Part shown: piece by piece, positions 48,610 through 58,365 of the stretch
Layout: each line of letters begins with the position of its first letter
Numbering within the stretch: position 1 is the stretch's first letter
Source: Streptomyces glaucescens
Lineage (GTDB): Bacteria; Actinomycetota; Actinomycetes; Streptomycetales; Streptomycetaceae
Direction of reading: 5' to 3'
Assembly (NCBI RefSeq): GCF_000761215.1
Contig: NZ_CP009438.1
Location: forward strand, 2,623,501-2,687,500
Length of the DNA stretch: 64,000 nt
Position numbers and translations under genes: made by a program
Notes under the pieces: model-generated
Databases searched by the model: none
Seen by the model: the letters and a program-made list of their open reading frames with translations, nothing else
Told to the model about the DNA's origin: nothing

Positions 48610-50559
48610 CTACGGCCGCCGCTCGGCCTGGAGGACCAGCAGGGCGAGATCGTCCTCGGGCGGGCTGTCGCCGAAGTCGTGCACCTGCCGCCGGATCCGC
48701 TCGGCGACCAGCTCCGCGCTCAGGCCCGCGCACCCGGCCAGCGCCGCCGCGAGACCGTCGCCGTCGTCGAACTGGCGGGAGCCGCAGCGGCGCTCGGTGA
48801 CCCCGTCGGTCACGCAGAGCAGGGTGTCGCCGGGGTGCAGTGCGAAGGTCTCGCTGGTGTAGGTCTCGTCCTCGACGACGCCGAGCAGGGTCTGCGGGCG
48901 GGCGACGGTGCGGACGTCGCCGGCGGGACCGAGGAGCAGCGGGAGGGGGTGGCCCGCGGCGGCGAGGGTGCAGCGGACGCCGCCGTCGAAGGGGGCCAGC
49001 TCGCCGTAGAGGAGGGAGAGGAAGCGGGTCTGCGGGCCGTCGCCGGGGGCGAGGGGCCCGGCCAGGGCACGGGCGGCGGCGTCGGCGGCCTCGGTGGCGT
49101 CGTCGAGGAGCAGCTGGTTGAGGCGGTCGAGGACGTCGGCGACGCGGTAGCCCTCGCGGGCGAGCAACCGCAGCCAGGGGCGGGCCAGGCCGATCACGAC
49201 GGCGGCCTCCGGGCCCTTGCCCTGGACGTCGCCGATGGCGAAGCACCAGCGGCCGTCGCCGGCCGGGAAGAGGTCGTAGAAGTCGCCGCTGGGCCCGCCG
49301 ACGTCGCACGGCTCGTGCACCAGGGCGCTGCGCAGTCCGGGGACCTCGGGGACCGTGCCGGGCAGCAGTCCGCGCTGGAGGACGGAGCTGATGGTGACCT
49401 GCCGGGCGTACTGCCGGGCCGCCCCGATGGCCAGCGCCACCCTGCGGCTCAGGTCCTCCACCAGCCCGGTCACCTCGCCGGGCAGCCGTGTGACCCCGGC
49501 CCGCCCGATGACCAGCGTCCCGAGCGGCCGCCCCCCGGCGACGAGCCGGAACGCCATGGCGGTGCCGGGGGCGGCGGCCCCGGTGGGGGCGGCGGCCCCG
49601 GTGGGGGTGGCGGCCCCGGTGGGGGTGGCGGGGGCAGCGGCCCCGGTGGGGGCGGCGCTCAGGGCCTCCCCCGGCCAGGGGTAGGGCACCGGCCCGCCGG
49701 TCTCCGTCTCCTCGGCCGTGCCGGGCGGCTCCTTCTCCAGGGCGCGGCGCAGTTCCTCCGTGTGGTCCTCGCTGGCGTGCCAGACGCGGGCCAGGCGGGG
49801 ACCGGGCGCGCCCACGCCGCCGTCGGGACGGCGGGCGCGGCCCATAGCCTCGTCCTCCAGCCAGATGGCGCACCAGTCGGCGAGCCGGGGCACCAGCAGC
49901 TGGCCGGTGAGGGCGGCCACCAGGTCCTCGTCGAGCTGCCCGGCGAGCAGGTCGGACGCCTCGGCTAGGAAGGACAGGGCACCGCGTCCCAGCCAGGCGC
50001 GGTCCCGCTCGGCCCGCCGCCGCTCGGGCGCGAGCAGTCCGGCGACCGACAGGGACCCGCCGGGGTCCTCCTGCCGCGGGTGCCCGTCGCCGGTCACCCG
50101 CGCCCACACGGTCTTGGCGCCCCGGCGGTAGGTGACGCCCCAGGATTCGCAGAGGGCGGCGACGAGGCGGAGGCCGCGGCCGTACTCGGGGATCCCGTGG
50201 GCGGGCTCGCCGGCCGCGTCGCGCGGGGCGCGGGAGGGGTGGCGGTCGCAGACCTCGACGACGAGCGCGCCGGTGTCCGGCTCCAGCCGGCACTCCAGTT
50301 CCACGTCGGTGCCGGCGTGCACGACCGCGTTGGTGACCAGTTCGCTGACGACGACCGCGGCGTCCTCGCCGACCCGGTCCGCGCCGGGCAGCCCCAGGTC
50401 GCCCCACTCGCGCAGCGACGTGCGCAGCAGCCGGCGGGCGGCGCCCGGGGCGAGCGGGCCCCCGGTGAGGGTGGTGCGCGCCTGGGGCGGCGCGGGCGCG
50501 GTCACGGGGTCGGTCTCCGGGTACGCCAAAGACTCCCGCTGTGTCGGTATGGCCCCCAT
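48610..50559 (-). CDS. SpoIIE-type PP2C phosphatase with ATPase and GAF domains
   Basis: This 649-residue regulator has an RsbW-like HATPase domain (about 40-160: VSELVTNAVVHAG, DRHPSRAP), a GAF-like region (about 190-390) and a C-terminal SpoIIE phosphatase (VGGPSGDFYDLF, GDVQGKGPEAAVV, VTDGVTERR, DDLALLVL). Such proteins are thought to act in anti-sigma/anti-anti-sigma switches. A hexapeptide-type repeat (PTGAAA) lies in the GAF region. ATG 50559 is the likely start; the 297-base gap upstream shows no gene. Confidence 0.9.
   Translation of the reverse strand: MGAIPTQRESLAYPETDPVTAPAPPQARTTLTGGPLAPGAARRLLRTSLREWGDLGLPGADRVGEDAAVVVSELVTNAVVHAGTDVELECRLEPDTGALVVEVCDRHPSRAPRDAAGEPAHGIPEYGRGLRLVAALCESWGVTYRRGAKTVWARVTGDGHPRQEDPGGSLSVAGLLAPERRRAERDRAWLGRGALSFLAEASDLLAGQLDEDLVAALTGQLLVPRLADWCAIWLEDEAMGRARRPDGGVGAPGPRLARVWHASEDHTEELRRALEKEPPGTAEETETGGPVPYPWPGEALSAAPTGAAAPATPTGAATPTGAAAPTGAAAPGTAMAFRLVAGGRPLGTLVIGRAGVTRLPGEVTGLVEDLSRRVALAIGAARQYARQVTISSVLQRGLLPGTVPEVPGLRSALVHEPCDVGGPSGDFYDLFPAGDGRWCFAIGDVQGKGPEAAVVIGLARPWLRLLAREGYRVADVLDRLNQLLLDDATEAADAAARALAGPLAPGDGPQTRFLSLLYGELAPFDGGVRCTLAAAGHPLPLLLGPAGDVRTVARPQTLLGVVEDETYTSETFALHPGDTLLCVTDGVTERRCGSRQFDDGDGLAAALAGCAGLSAELVAERIRRQVHDFGDSPPEDDLALLVLQAERRP
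49570..49650. repeat. 18-bp tandem repeat inside the SpoIIE-type gene
   Basis: A unit close to GGCGGCCCCGGTGGGGGT is repeated about four times, encoding repeated PTGAAA/APTGAA units on the minus strand. The reading frame is kept, as the unit is a multiple of three. Slippage could vary the linker length. Confidence 0.75.
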
Positions 50560-50856
50560 GTCCAGCTCCCCGGGCAGTGGGACGGTGTGGTGCCGCCAGG
50601 GTGACAGACGGACCCCGTCCGACCGCGCCGAGTTACCGAAGTGGGCCGTGTTGAGTGAGGAGCCTGCTCCGCACATGGCCGAATCCGGACCGGTTGGGGT
50701 CCGGATCCGAGCATCCGAACTATGCCGCTGGCTCAGGCCCACCGTCCCGTGTTGCCCGGGACGGTGTGCCGGGCGGGCCGGTGGGCCCGTGCAGGGGCGT
50801 GGGTGGGCCGGTGCACCCGATGCAGGTGCGCGGGCGGGCCGGGGGTGCGGGCGCCG

Positions 50857-52731
50857 CTACTTCTCGCGCGTCCCCTCGTACATCTCCTCGATCAGGTGCT
50901 TGTACTCGCGCTCCACCACCGGCCGCTTCAGCTTCAGGCTCGGGGTGATCTCGCCGTGCTCGACGTCGAGGTCGCGCGGCAGGAGCCGGAACTTCTTGAT
51001 GGTCTGCCAGCGCTGGAGCCCGGCGTTGAGCTGCTGGATGTAGCCGTCGACCATCTCGACGGTGGCGGGCGCGGCGACCACCTCGGCGTACGACTTGCCC
51101 GCCAGGCCGTTCTCCTTCGCCCAGCCGAGGATCGCGGCCTCGTCCAGGGCGATGAGCGCGGTGCAGTAGTTCCGGTCGGCGCCGTGCACGAGGATGTTGG
51201 AGACGAAGGGGCAGACCGCCTTGAACGCGCCCTCGATCTCGGTCGGCGCGATGTACTTGCCGCCCGAGGTCTTGAACAGGTCCTTCTTGCGGTCGGTGAT
51301 CCGCAGGTAGCCGTCGTTGGACAGCTCGCCGATGTCGCCGGTGTGGAACCAGCCGTCCGGCTCCAGCACCTCGGCGGTCTTCTCGGGCAGGCCGTGGTAA
51401 CCGGCCATGATCCCGGGGCCGCGCAGCAGGATCTCGCCGTCCTCGGCGATCCGCACCTCGGTGCCGGGCAGCGGCTTGCCGACCGTGCCGGTGCGGTAGG
51501 CCTCGCCGGGGTTGACGAAGGAGGCGGCGGCGGACTCGGTGAGGCCGTAGCCCTCGAGGATGTGGATGCCGGCGCCGGAGAAGAAGTAGCCGATCTCGGG
51601 GGCGAGGGCGACCGAGCCGGAGACGCAGGCCCGCAGCCGGCCGCCGAAGGCCTCACGCAGCTTGGCGTAGACGAGCTTGTCGGCGACCGCGTGCTTGGCG
51701 GACAGGGCGAAGGGGGCGGTGGCGTTGCCGGTGCGGCGGAAGTTGTCCTGGGTGACCTTGGCGTACTCGCGGGCGACCTCGGCGGCCCACTGGAAGATCT
51801 TGTACTTGGCGGGGCCGCCGGCCCGGGCCTTGGCGACGACGCCGTTGTAGACCTTCTCGAAGATCCGGGGCACGGCCGCCATGTACGTGGGCTGGACGAC
51901 CGGCAGATTCTCGATGATCTTGTCGACCCGGCCGTCGACGGCGGTGACGTGGCCCACCTCGATCTGCCCGGAGGTCAGCACCTTGCCGAAGACGTGGGCG
52001 AGCGGCAGCCACAGGTACTGCACGTCGTCGCGGGTGACCAGGCCGGTCGCCGCGATGGCCTTCGCCATGTACGACCAGTTGTCGTGCAGCAGCCGCACGC
52101 CCCGCGGGCGGCCGGTGGTGCCGGAGGTGTAGATGAGGGTGGCCAGCTGGTCCTTGGTGATCGCGCCGACCCGCCGCTTGATCAGCTCGGGGTCCTTCTC
52201 CAGCCGGGCGGCGCCGCGGGCCTCGAGTTCGCCCAGGCCGATCACCCAGTCGCCGGTCTCGACGCCGGTGGTGTCGATGACCACGACGTGGGCCAGCTCG
52301 GGCAGCTCGGCGCGCTTGGCCCGCGCCTTGGCCAGCTGCTCGGCGTTCTCCGCGATCAGCACGCGGCTGGCGGAATCGGAGAGGAGGAAGGCCGACTCGT
52401 CGGCGTTGGTCTGCGGGTAGATCGTGGTGGTGGCCGCGCCCGCGCACATGATGCCGAGGTCGGCGAGGATCCACTCGATCCGGGTGGCGGAGGCGAGCGC
52501 GACGCACTGCTCCGGTTCGATCCCCAGCTCGATCAGCCCCGCCGCGATGGCGTACACCCGCTCGGCGGCCTGCGCCCAGCTCAGCGACTGCCAGGCGTCG
52601 GGGCCCTGGCCGGAAGCCGGCGGCACCGGGTAGCGGTATGCCTCGGCGTCCGGGGTGGCGGCCACGCGCTCCAGGAAGAGGCCCGCGACGGACGGCGGAC
52701 GGTTCTCGATCAGGGTCTGTGTGTCGGTCAC
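50857..52731 (-). CDS. Long-chain acyl-CoA synthetase (FadD type)
   Basis: This 624-residue AMP-forming ligase activates long-chain fatty acids. The P-loop motif LIYTSGTTGRPRGVRL, EGYGLTE, and the hinge GWFHTGDIGELSNDGYLRITDRKKDLFKTSGGKYIAP are present. GTG 52731 has GGAGG five bases upstream. Upstream lies a palindrome (52790-52799). Role: lipid degradation or recycling. Confidence 0.93.
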   Translation of the reverse strand: MTDTQTLIENRPPSVAGLFLERVAATPDAEAYRYPVPPASGQGPDAWQSLSWAQAAERVYAIAAGLIELGIEPEQCVALASATRIEWILADLGIMCAGAATTTIYPQTNADESAFLLSDSASRVLIAENAEQLAKARAKRAELPELAHVVVIDTTGVETGDWVIGLGELEARGAARLEKDPELIKRRVGAITKDQLATLIYTSGTTGRPRGVRLLHDNWSYMAKAIAATGLVTRDDVQYLWLPLAHVFGKVLTSGQIEVGHVTAVDGRVDKIIENLPVVQPTYMAAVPRIFEKVYNGVVAKARAGGPAKYKIFQWAAEVAREYAKVTQDNFRRTGNATAPFALSAKHAVADKLVYAKLREAFGGRLRACVSGSVALAPEIGYFFSGAGIHILEGYGLTESAAASFVNPGEAYRTGTVGKPLPGTEVRIAEDGEILLRGPGIMAGYHGLPEKTAEVLEPDGWFHTGDIGELSNDGYLRITDRKKDLFKTSGGKYIAPTEIEGAFKAVCPFVSNILVHGADRNYCTALIALDEAAILGWAKENGLAGKSYAEVVAAPATVEMVDGYIQQLNAGLQRWQTIKKFRLLPRDLDVEHGEITPSLKLKRPVVEREYKHLIEEMYEGTREK

Positions 52732-52770
52732 GACATCCTCCGGGGGCCCGCGACGGTGCGGCTTGTTTTC

Positions 52771-52800
52771 ACTCGCGGGGCGTTGTTTAACTCGCGAGTA
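52771..52800. promoter_or_regulatory. ACTCGCGAGT palindrome upstream of acyl-CoA synthetase gene
   Basis: ACTCGCGAGT (52790-52799) is a perfect 10-base palindrome, with a related half-site ACTCGCGGGG 19 bases away (52771-52780). They lie 40-70 bases upstream of the GTG of the acyl-CoA synthetase gene, in an AT-richer patch. A TetR-type fatty-acid regulator site is an inference; the regulator is not nearby. Confidence 0.5.
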
Positions 52801-52976
52801 ACTATCGGGCAGGGACAGGTTAGAGCCCGGTCGCCCGCTGCGTAAGGTCCCGCGCCCACTCACTTCGTGTCACGTGCCCCGCGAAGACGCCCGCGGCACG
52901 CCGGGGGCCCGCCGCGCTTTCGCACGACGGGCCCCGAGATGTCCGTTTCGCCGGTGACCGGCGGTGTGACCGGCGG

Positions 52977-54845
52977 TTACTTCTTGCCCTTGCCCGATCC
53001 CGCGCTGTCGTCGCTGGAGAGCACCGCGATGAAGGCCTCCTGCGGAACCTCCACGGAACCCACCATCTTCATCCGCTTCTTGCCTTCCTTCTGCTTCTCC
53101 AGCAGCTTCCGCTTGCGGGAGATGTCACCGCCGTAGCACTTGGCGAGGACGTCCTTGCGGATGGCGCGGATGGTCTCGCGGGCGATCACCCGGGAGCCGA
53201 TGGCGGCCTGCACGGGCACCTCGAAGGCCTGCCGCGGGATCAGCTCCTTGAGCTTGGCCACCAGCCGCACCCCGTAGGCGTACGCCTGGTCCTTGTGGGT
53301 GATGGCGGAGAAGGCGTCGACCTTGTCGCCGTGCAGCAGGATGTCGACCTTCACCAGGCTGGAGGTCTGCTCGCCGGTGGGCTCGTAGTCCAGCGAGGCG
53401 TAGCCGCGCGTCTTCGACTTCAGCTGGTCGAAGAAGTCGAAGACGATCTCGGCGAGCGGCAGGGTGTAGCGGATCTCGACCCGGTCCTCGGAGAGGTAGT
53501 CCATGCCGAGGAGGGTGCCGCGCCGGGTCTGGCACAGCTCCATGATCGAGCCGATGAACTCGGTCGGCGCGAGGATCGTGGCCCGCACGACCGGCTCGTA
53601 CACCTCGTTGATCTTGCCCTCGGGGAACTCGCTCGGGTTGGTGACGGTGTGCTCGCTGCCGTCCTCCATCACCACCCGGTAGACCACGTTCGGCGCGGTC
53701 GCGATCAGGTCCAGCCCGAACTCGCGCTCCAGCCGCTCCCGGATCACGTCCAGGTGCAGCAGGCCGAGGAAGCCGACGCGGAAGCCGAAGCCGAGGGCCG
53801 CGGACGTCTCCGGTTCGTAGACGAGCGCGGCGTCGTTGAGCTGGAGCTTGTCGAGGGCCTCGCGCAGCTCCGGGTAGTCCGACCCGTCCAGCGGATACAG
53901 GCCGGAGAAGACCATCGGCTTCGGGTCCTTGTACCCGCCGAGCGCCTCCGTGGCCCCCTTCTGCTGACTGGTGACCGTGTCACCGACCTTCGACTGGCGG
54001 ACGTCCTTCACCCCGGTGATCAGATAGCCCACCTCGCCGACGCCGAGGCCGTCGGCCGGCAGCATCTCCGGCGAGTTGGTGCCGATCTCCAGCAGCTCGT
54101 GGGTGGCGCCGGTCGACATCATCTTGATGCGCTCGCGCTTGTTGAGCTGGCCGTCGATGACACGGACGTACGTCACGACACCGCGGTACGAGTCGTAGAC
54201 GGAGTCGAAGATCATGGCGCGCGCGGGCGCGTCCTTGACGCCGACCGGCGCGGGGACCTCGGCGACGACCTTGTCGAGCAGCGCGTCGACACCCACACCG
54301 GTCTTCGCGGAGACCCGGAGCACGTCGCTCGGGTCGCAGCCGACCAGGTTCGCCAGCTCCTCGGCGAACTTCTCGGGCTGCGCCGCCGGCAGGTCGATCT
54401 TGTTCAGCACGGGGATGATCGTGAGGTCGTTCTCCATCGCCAGGTAGAGGTTGGCGAGGGTCTGCGCCTCGATGCCCTGGGCGGCGTCGACGAGGAGGAT
54501 CGTCCCCTCGCACGCGGCGAGCGACCGCGAGACCTCATAGGTGAAGTCGACGTGCCCCGGCGTGTCGATCATGTTGAGGATGTGCGTGTTGCTCTTGTCG
54601 TGGGTCGGGGCCCACGGCAGACGCACCGCCTGGGACTTGATCGTGATGCCGCGCTCGCGCTCGATGTCCATGCGGTCGAGGTACTGGGCGCGCATCTGCC
54701 GCTGCTCGACCACACCGGTCAGCTGGAGCATCCGGTCGGCGAGCGTGGACTTGCCGTGGTCGATGTGCGCGATGATGCAGAAATTGCGGATCAGAGCCGG
54801 GTCGGTACGGCTCGGCTCGGGCACATTGTTAGGGGTCGCGGGCAC
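52977..54845 (-). CDS. lepA: Elongation factor 4 (LepA)
   Basis: This 622-residue translational GTPase is thought to act in ribosome assembly and back-translocation. G1 [10 protein letters not shown]3 DTPGHVDF, G4 NKIDLP and the LepA C-terminal domain ([40 protein letters not shown], here split by position) are intact. GTG 54845 ([11 protein letters not shown]) gives the usual Streptomyces length; the frame continues to 54905. Confidence 0.95.
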   Translation of the reverse strand: MPATPNNVPEPSRTDPALIRNFCIIAHIDHGKSTLADRMLQLTGVVEQRQMRAQYLDRMDIERERGITIKSQAVRLPWAPTHDKSNTHILNMIDTPGHVDFTYEVSRSLAACEGTILLVDAAQGIEAQTLANLYLAMENDLTIIPVLNKIDLPAAQPEKFAEELANLVGCDPSDVLRVSAKTGVGVDALLDKVVAEVPAPVGVKDAPARAMIFDSVYDSYRGVVTYVRVIDGQLNKRERIKMMSTGATHELLEIGTNSPEMLPADGLGVGEVGYLITGVKDVRQSKVGDTVTSQQKGATEALGGYKDPKPMVFSGLYPLDGSDYPELREALDKLQLNDAALVYEPETSAALGFGFRVGFLGLLHLDVIRERLEREFGLDLIATAPNVVYRVVMEDGSEHTVTNPSEFPEGKINEVYEPVVRATILAPTEFIGSIMELCQTRRGTLLGMDYLSEDRVEIRYTLPLAEIVFDFFDQLKSKTRGYASLDYEPTGEQTSSLVKVDILLHGDKVDAFSAITHKDQAYAYGVRLVAKLKELIPRQAFEVPVQAAIGSRVIARETIRAIRKDVLAKCYGGDISRKRKLLEKQKEGKKRMKMVGSVEVPQEAFIAVLSSDDSAGSGKGKK

Positions 54846-54934
54846 GCAGGGTCCTGTCTCTTGAGGCGCCTTATGCCTCGGGTCGGATCGATACGTAGCT
54901 TCCATGGTCCCACGGGAGCGGCGCGGCGACCGGT

Positions 54935-54964
54935 TTGGGCCACTGGAAGGGCCGCTGGTAGTGT
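54935..54964 (+). promoter_or_regulatory. Candidate rpsT promoter
   Basis: TTGGGC (54935-54940), 18 bases, TAGTGT (54959-54964) gives a plausible vegetative promoter with a leader of about 115 bases before rpsT. The long leader would allow S20 feedback, as known for E. coli rpsT. Confidence 0.4.
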
Positions 54965-55084
54965 AGGGGGCTGTGTCTCATGCCCTCTCAGCGCGAGGCA
55001 CGACCCCAAGAAATCACCTGGCACGGGACGCGGGATCCGCTGGGATCCCTCTCGCCCCGTGCCTGAACCTGAAAAGGCTCATTC

Positions 55085-55351
55085 GTGGCGAACATCAAGT
55101 CCCAGATCAAGCGGATCAAGACCAACGAGAAGGCCCGGCTGCGCAACAAGGCCGTCAAGTCCTCCCTGAAGACCGCGATCCGCAAGGCCCGCGAGGCCGC
55201 TGCCGCGGGTGACGTCGAGAAGGCCACCGAGTACCAGCGCGCTGCCGCGCGTCAGCTCGACAAGGCCGTCTCCAAGGGCGTCATCCACAAGAACCAGGCC
55301 GCCAACAAGAAGTCGGCGCTGGCTGCGAAGGTCGCGTCCCTCCAGGGCTGA
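55085..55351 (+). CDS. rpsT: Ribosomal protein S20
   Basis: This 88-residue 30S protein binds 16S rRNA early in assembly. It begins (GTG) [20 protein letters not shown] and is Lys/Arg/Ala-rich and all-helical, as expected. AAAAGG precedes the start. Divergent from lepA and followed by a strong terminator. Confidence 0.97.
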   Translation: MANIKSQIKRIKTNEKARLRNKAVKSSLKTAIRKAREAAAAGDVEKATEYQRAAARQLDKAVSKGVIHKNQAANKKSALAAKVASLQG

Positions 55352-55422
55352 ACCCCTCATCTGGTCTGATCGCCGGTAGGACCCGAGCGGGCCCTCTCTC
55401 ATCCGCTCCCGACCGGCACCCC

Positions 55423-55521
55423 GAGTCCGTTCGCGGCCTGCGTTCGCCACGCGGGAACGGACTCAGCAGCTTCATCCGGAGGCCCCGCCTCCCGCCCTTC
55501 CCCAGGGCGGGAGGCGGGGCC
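55423..55521. terminator. Two strong hairpins after rpsT
   Basis: GAGTCCGTTC (55423-55432) pairs with GAACGGACTC (55455-55464). Then a perfect 17-bp stem (55481-55497 with 55505-55521, 7-base loop) is followed by TTCGG. This is the strongest terminator in the window and serves rpsT and perhaps the convergent SnoaL-like gene. Confidence 0.85.
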
Positions 55522-55578
55522 TTCGGCCATGCCCGCGGGCGGGATGATCGGGGTCGCCGTCACGACCACGGGTCATCC

Positions 55579-55974
55579 TCACGACCAGAAGTCGTTGTTC
55601 GCCTCGATGTCCTGGACGCACTCGTCGATGTCGCTGATCTTGTCGCCGACGATCCGGAAGACGAGGGCGCCGTCGTCGTCGATGTGCTTGCCGCCGCGGT
55701 CGGCCGTGAAGCGCATCATGCCGACCGCGTGGCCCCGGCCGTCCACGGCGACGCCGCGCAGGTCGACCTGCATGTTCCCGCCGGTCTCCTCGTGCATCCG
55801 GCGGTACATGTCGATGATCGCGTCCTGCCCCTTGAAGTCACCGGACAGCGGGTGGCTGCCGGGCACGTGATGGGTGCAGTCCGAGGTCATCAGCTCGCGC
55901 AGGGTGTCCATGTCGCCCCGGGTGAAGGCTTCGTACCCCTTGCGTACGACTTGGGCGTGCGGGTGTTCAGCCAT
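55579..55974 (-). CDS. SnoaL-like (NTF2-fold) protein
   Basis: This 131-residue alpha+beta cone protein contains VVRKGYEAFTRGDMDTLRELMTSDCTHHVPGSHPLSG, typical of SnoaL-like polyketide cyclase/limonene-epoxide-hydrolase fold proteins. No catalytic activity can be assigned; small stand-alone members are common. ATG 55974 starts MAEHPHAQVV. Confidence 0.85.
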   Translation of the reverse strand: MAEHPHAQVVRKGYEAFTRGDMDTLRELMTSDCTHHVPGSHPLSGDFKGQDAIIDMYRRMHEETGGNMQVDLRGVAVDGRGHAVGMMRFTADRGGKHIDDDGALVFRIVGDKISDIDECVQDIEANNDFWS

Positions 55975-56039
55975 GGCGATCGCCACCTCTCCGTCATCGG
56001 CGATGTACGGCTGACACGCCCGATTCTCCTCCGCTCCCG

Positions 56040-57029
56040 CTACGCCCGCCCTCTGGACCGCGCGGCCCTGGCGATGATGACGACGGCCTTCTCCAGTGCG
56101 TACTCGGGGTCGTCCCCGCCGCCCTTCACCCCGGCGTCCGCCTCGGCCACCGCCCGCAGCGCGACGGCGACCCCGTCCGGCGTCCAGCCCCGCATCTGCT
56201 GCCGGACCCGGTCGATCTTCCACGGCGGCATGCCCAGCTCCCGCGCTAGATCGGCGGGGCGCCCGCCGCGCGCGGAGGACAGCTTGCCGATCGCCCGCAC
56301 TCCCTGGGCGAGCGCGCTGGTGATCAGCACCGGGGCGACACCGGTGGCCAGCGACCAGCGCAGCGCCTCCAGCGCCTCGGCCGCCCGCCCCTCCACCGCC
56401 CGGTCGGCGACGGTGAAGCTGGAGGCCTCGGCCCGGCCCGTGTAGTACCGCCCGACGACCGCCTCGTCGATGGTCCCCTCCACGTCGGCGACCAGCTGGG
56501 ACACGGCCGACGCGAGCTCCCGCAGATCGCTGCCGATCGCGTCGACGAGTGCCTGGCACGCCTCCGGCGTGGCGGACCGCCCGGCCGCCCGGAACTCCTG
56601 GCGCACGAACGCCAGCCGGTCGGCCGGCTTCGTCATCTTCGGGCAGGCCACCTCCCGCGCCCCCGCCTTGCGCGCGGCGTCCAGGAGGCCCTTGCCCTTG
56701 GCGCCGCCCGCGTGCAGCAGCACGAGGGTGATCTCCTCGGCGGGCGCGCCGAGGTAGGCCTTCACGTCCTTGACGGTGTCCGCGGACAGGTCCTGCGCGT
56801 TGCGCACGACCACCACCTTGCGCTCCGCGAAGAGCGACGGACTGGTCAGCTCGGCGAGGGTGCCGGGCTGGAGCTGATCGGGGGTCAGGTCACGTACGTC
56901 CGTGTCGGCGTCGGCGGCCCGCGCGGCGGCCACCACCTCCTGCACGGCACGGTCGAGCAGGAGGTCCTCCTGGCCCACGGCGAGCGTCACCGGGGCGAGA
57001 GGGTCGTCATTCGCAGCTTTCCTGGCCAT
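56040..57029 (-). CDS. holA: DNA polymerase III subunit delta
   Basis: This 329-residue clamp-loader subunit opens the beta sliding clamp. N-terminal AAA+-like fold starts LAPVTLAVGQEDLLLDRAVQEVV; FAERKVVVVRNAQ and the C-terminal collar domain (WKIDRVRQQMRGWTPDGVAVAL) are typical. ATG 57029 (MARKAAND) is chosen; ATG 57041 is four codons upstream. Confidence 0.92.
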   Translation of the reverse strand: MARKAANDDPLAPVTLAVGQEDLLLDRAVQEVVAAARAADADTDVRDLTPDQLQPGTLAELTSPSLFAERKVVVVRNAQDLSADTVKDVKAYLGAPAEEITLVLLHAGGAKGKGLLDAARKAGAREVACPKMTKPADRLAFVRQEFRAAGRSATPEACQALVDAIGSDLRELASAVSQLVADVEGTIDEAVVGRYYTGRAEASSFTVADRAVEGRAAEALEALRWSLATGVAPVLITSALAQGVRAIGKLSSARGGRPADLARELGMPPWKIDRVRQQMRGWTPDGVAVALRAVAEADAGVKGGGDDPEYALEKAVVIIARAARSRGRA

Positions 57030-57207
57030 CGGGTCAAGCATGGCACGCCCCACTGACAGCGGTGTGTGCCCGGTGCGCCGCCCGGACGCCGGTGCGTGGC
57101 CGGCCCCGGGGACGCGGGACCCGCGCTCGGCCGCCCACGGCCCGCGGTGCCAGGCGTCGGAAGCCCGGCGCCGGCAGCCCGGCGTGACAGGCGGTATGCG
57201 CCGCCCC

Positions 57208-57453
57208 CTACGGCTCCTCGCGCCAGCCGTCCCACTCCCCGGCGAACTCGTCCAGCTCCCGCGGGTCGAGCACCGCGGCCTCGTCCCGCAGCACCACCAG
57301 CCACTGCGCGTCCTCGGCGTCGTCCTCGCCCGCCAGCGCGTCCCGCACCAGGCGCGGCTCCTCGTCGACCCCGAACCGCTCCCCCAGCGCCTCGGCCGCC
57401 TCCTCCGCGGCATCCCGGTCGGGCAGCACCAGCACATGTCTCACATCGCTCAC
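57208..57453 (-). CDS. Conserved small acidic protein of unknown function
   Basis: This 81-residue acidic protein (VSDVRHVLVLPDRDAAEEAA, then ALGERFGVDEEPRLV, ending EWDGWREEP) has a beta-alpha-beta look. GTG 57453 follows GGAGA; GTG 57471 is an in-frame alternative. It sits between holA and the accessory island; in S. coelicolor a small gene occupies the same place (from memory). No function known. Confidence 0.7.
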   Translation of the reverse strand: MSDVRHVLVLPDRDAAEEAAEALGERFGVDEEPRLVRDALAGEDDAEDAQWLVVLRDEAAVLDPRELDEFAGEWDGWREEP

Positions 57454-57665
57454 GGCACCATTCTCCGCCACGGCTGCGCCGCCACGTCACCGGCCGCCCC
57501 ACACCTCTTTCCGGGGGTGCCGCTCAGGCTCCGATCCGGTTCCGGCTGGCCATCGCCGCCTGAGCCCACGGACGGCCCTCCCGCCGCCCAGAAGACCGCC
57601 CTGGGCACACGGGCCCCGGGGCGGTCTCTGCGTCCAGGGAGAGCGACGGAGACCCCACGACGGGC

Positions 57666-57884
57666 CTACGCGGCCATGGGGGGCTCATCGCTCTCCGCCG
57701 GGGGTTCCTGCTCCTCGGGCTTGGCGGCCTCGTCCTGCTTCTGCTTGAAGCGCTCCAAGGCATCGCGCACTTTCCCAGCCGAGTCGATCACGTCCGGGAG
57801 CTGGTCCAGCACCCCCTTCAAGGCAAAGAGGGAGATGGAGGCCAGGCCAGCAATGGCAAGGATGGCGAGTGTCGCCCCGTTCAC
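57666..57884 (-). CDS. Small single-pass membrane protein A (paralogue of B)
   Basis: This 72-residue protein has a TM helix (ATLAILAIAGLASISLFAL), then GVLDQLPDVIDSAGKVRD, a Lys/Gln-rich helix and a Glu/Pro tail ending EPPAESDEPPMAA. GTG 57884 follows AGAGGA and aligns with the start of paralogue B; the frame is open to 57953 but that part encodes the inverted repeat. Function unknown. The LDQLPDV-x-DSA block directly after the TM is the shared signature. Confidence 0.7.
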   Translation of the reverse strand: MNGATLAILAIAGLASISLFALKGVLDQLPDVIDSAGKVRDALERFKQKQDEAAKPEEQEPPAESDEPPMAA

Positions 57885-57905
57885 GTCTCGGTCCTCTCGG
57901 ATCAA

Positions 57906-57953
57906 GTGGCCGAGCTGGGGGCTCATGCGCAGGGCATTCCTCAGCTCGGCCAC
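57906..57953 (-). promoter_or_regulatory. 12-bp perfect stem-loop upstream of small membrane protein A
   Basis: GTGGCCGAGCTG (57906-57917) and its exact complement (57942-57953) form a stem with a 24-base loop in the 5' leader, ending 22 bases before the GTG at 57884. An RNA-level control element or an upstream terminator is possible. Confidence 0.6.
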
Positions 57954-58019
57954 AACAACAACTGCTGTGACACGAACTGAGAAGCCCCGCGCCGACGTAT
58001 CGCCGGGATCTCAGTCGGC

Positions 58020-58057
58020 AGGGCCTGGCCCTACCGTGGATACACTTCGGTGATCAA
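58020..58057 (-). promoter_or_regulatory. Candidate promoter of gene A with palindrome over the -10
   Basis: On the minus strand TTGATC (58057-58052), 18 bases, TAGGGC (58033-58028) form a promoter. The perfect palindrome AGGGCC-T-GGCCCT (58020-58032) overlaps its -10, as repressor sites often do. The transcript would carry a leader of about 135 bases with the long hairpin. Confidence 0.45.
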
Positions 58058-58309
58058 AACTAGGCATCAGTTGGCAAGCCCAGATCACACGCCGCTACGG
58101 CTGGCCGACATCGGATGAGTGGGCCTTACCTCCGAATGAAGGGACCAACCCACTCAGCAGCCCGCCCACTGACTAGTCGCGCACTCAGAGGTGCGGACGC
58201 CGCCAAGAACGGCAAGAGTGATCTTGCTTGGTGCCCAAAGTGAGTTCGCAGCTCCTCAGGGCACGACCACGAGGATAGCGCACTGCCGTCGAACTATGCC
58301 CCGCAAAAA

Positions 58310-58339
58310 GACATTTGGGCTTTGAGCTGCTGAAATGTC
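58310..58339 (-). terminator. Terminator-like hairpin after small membrane protein B
   Basis: GACATTT (58310-58316) pairs with AAATGTC (58333-58339), 26 bases after the stop of gene B on the minus strand. A T-rich stretch (TTTTTGCGG) follows on that strand. Confidence 0.55.
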
Positions 58340-58365
58340 ACCGATTCTCGGCTAGGTGGGGCGGC

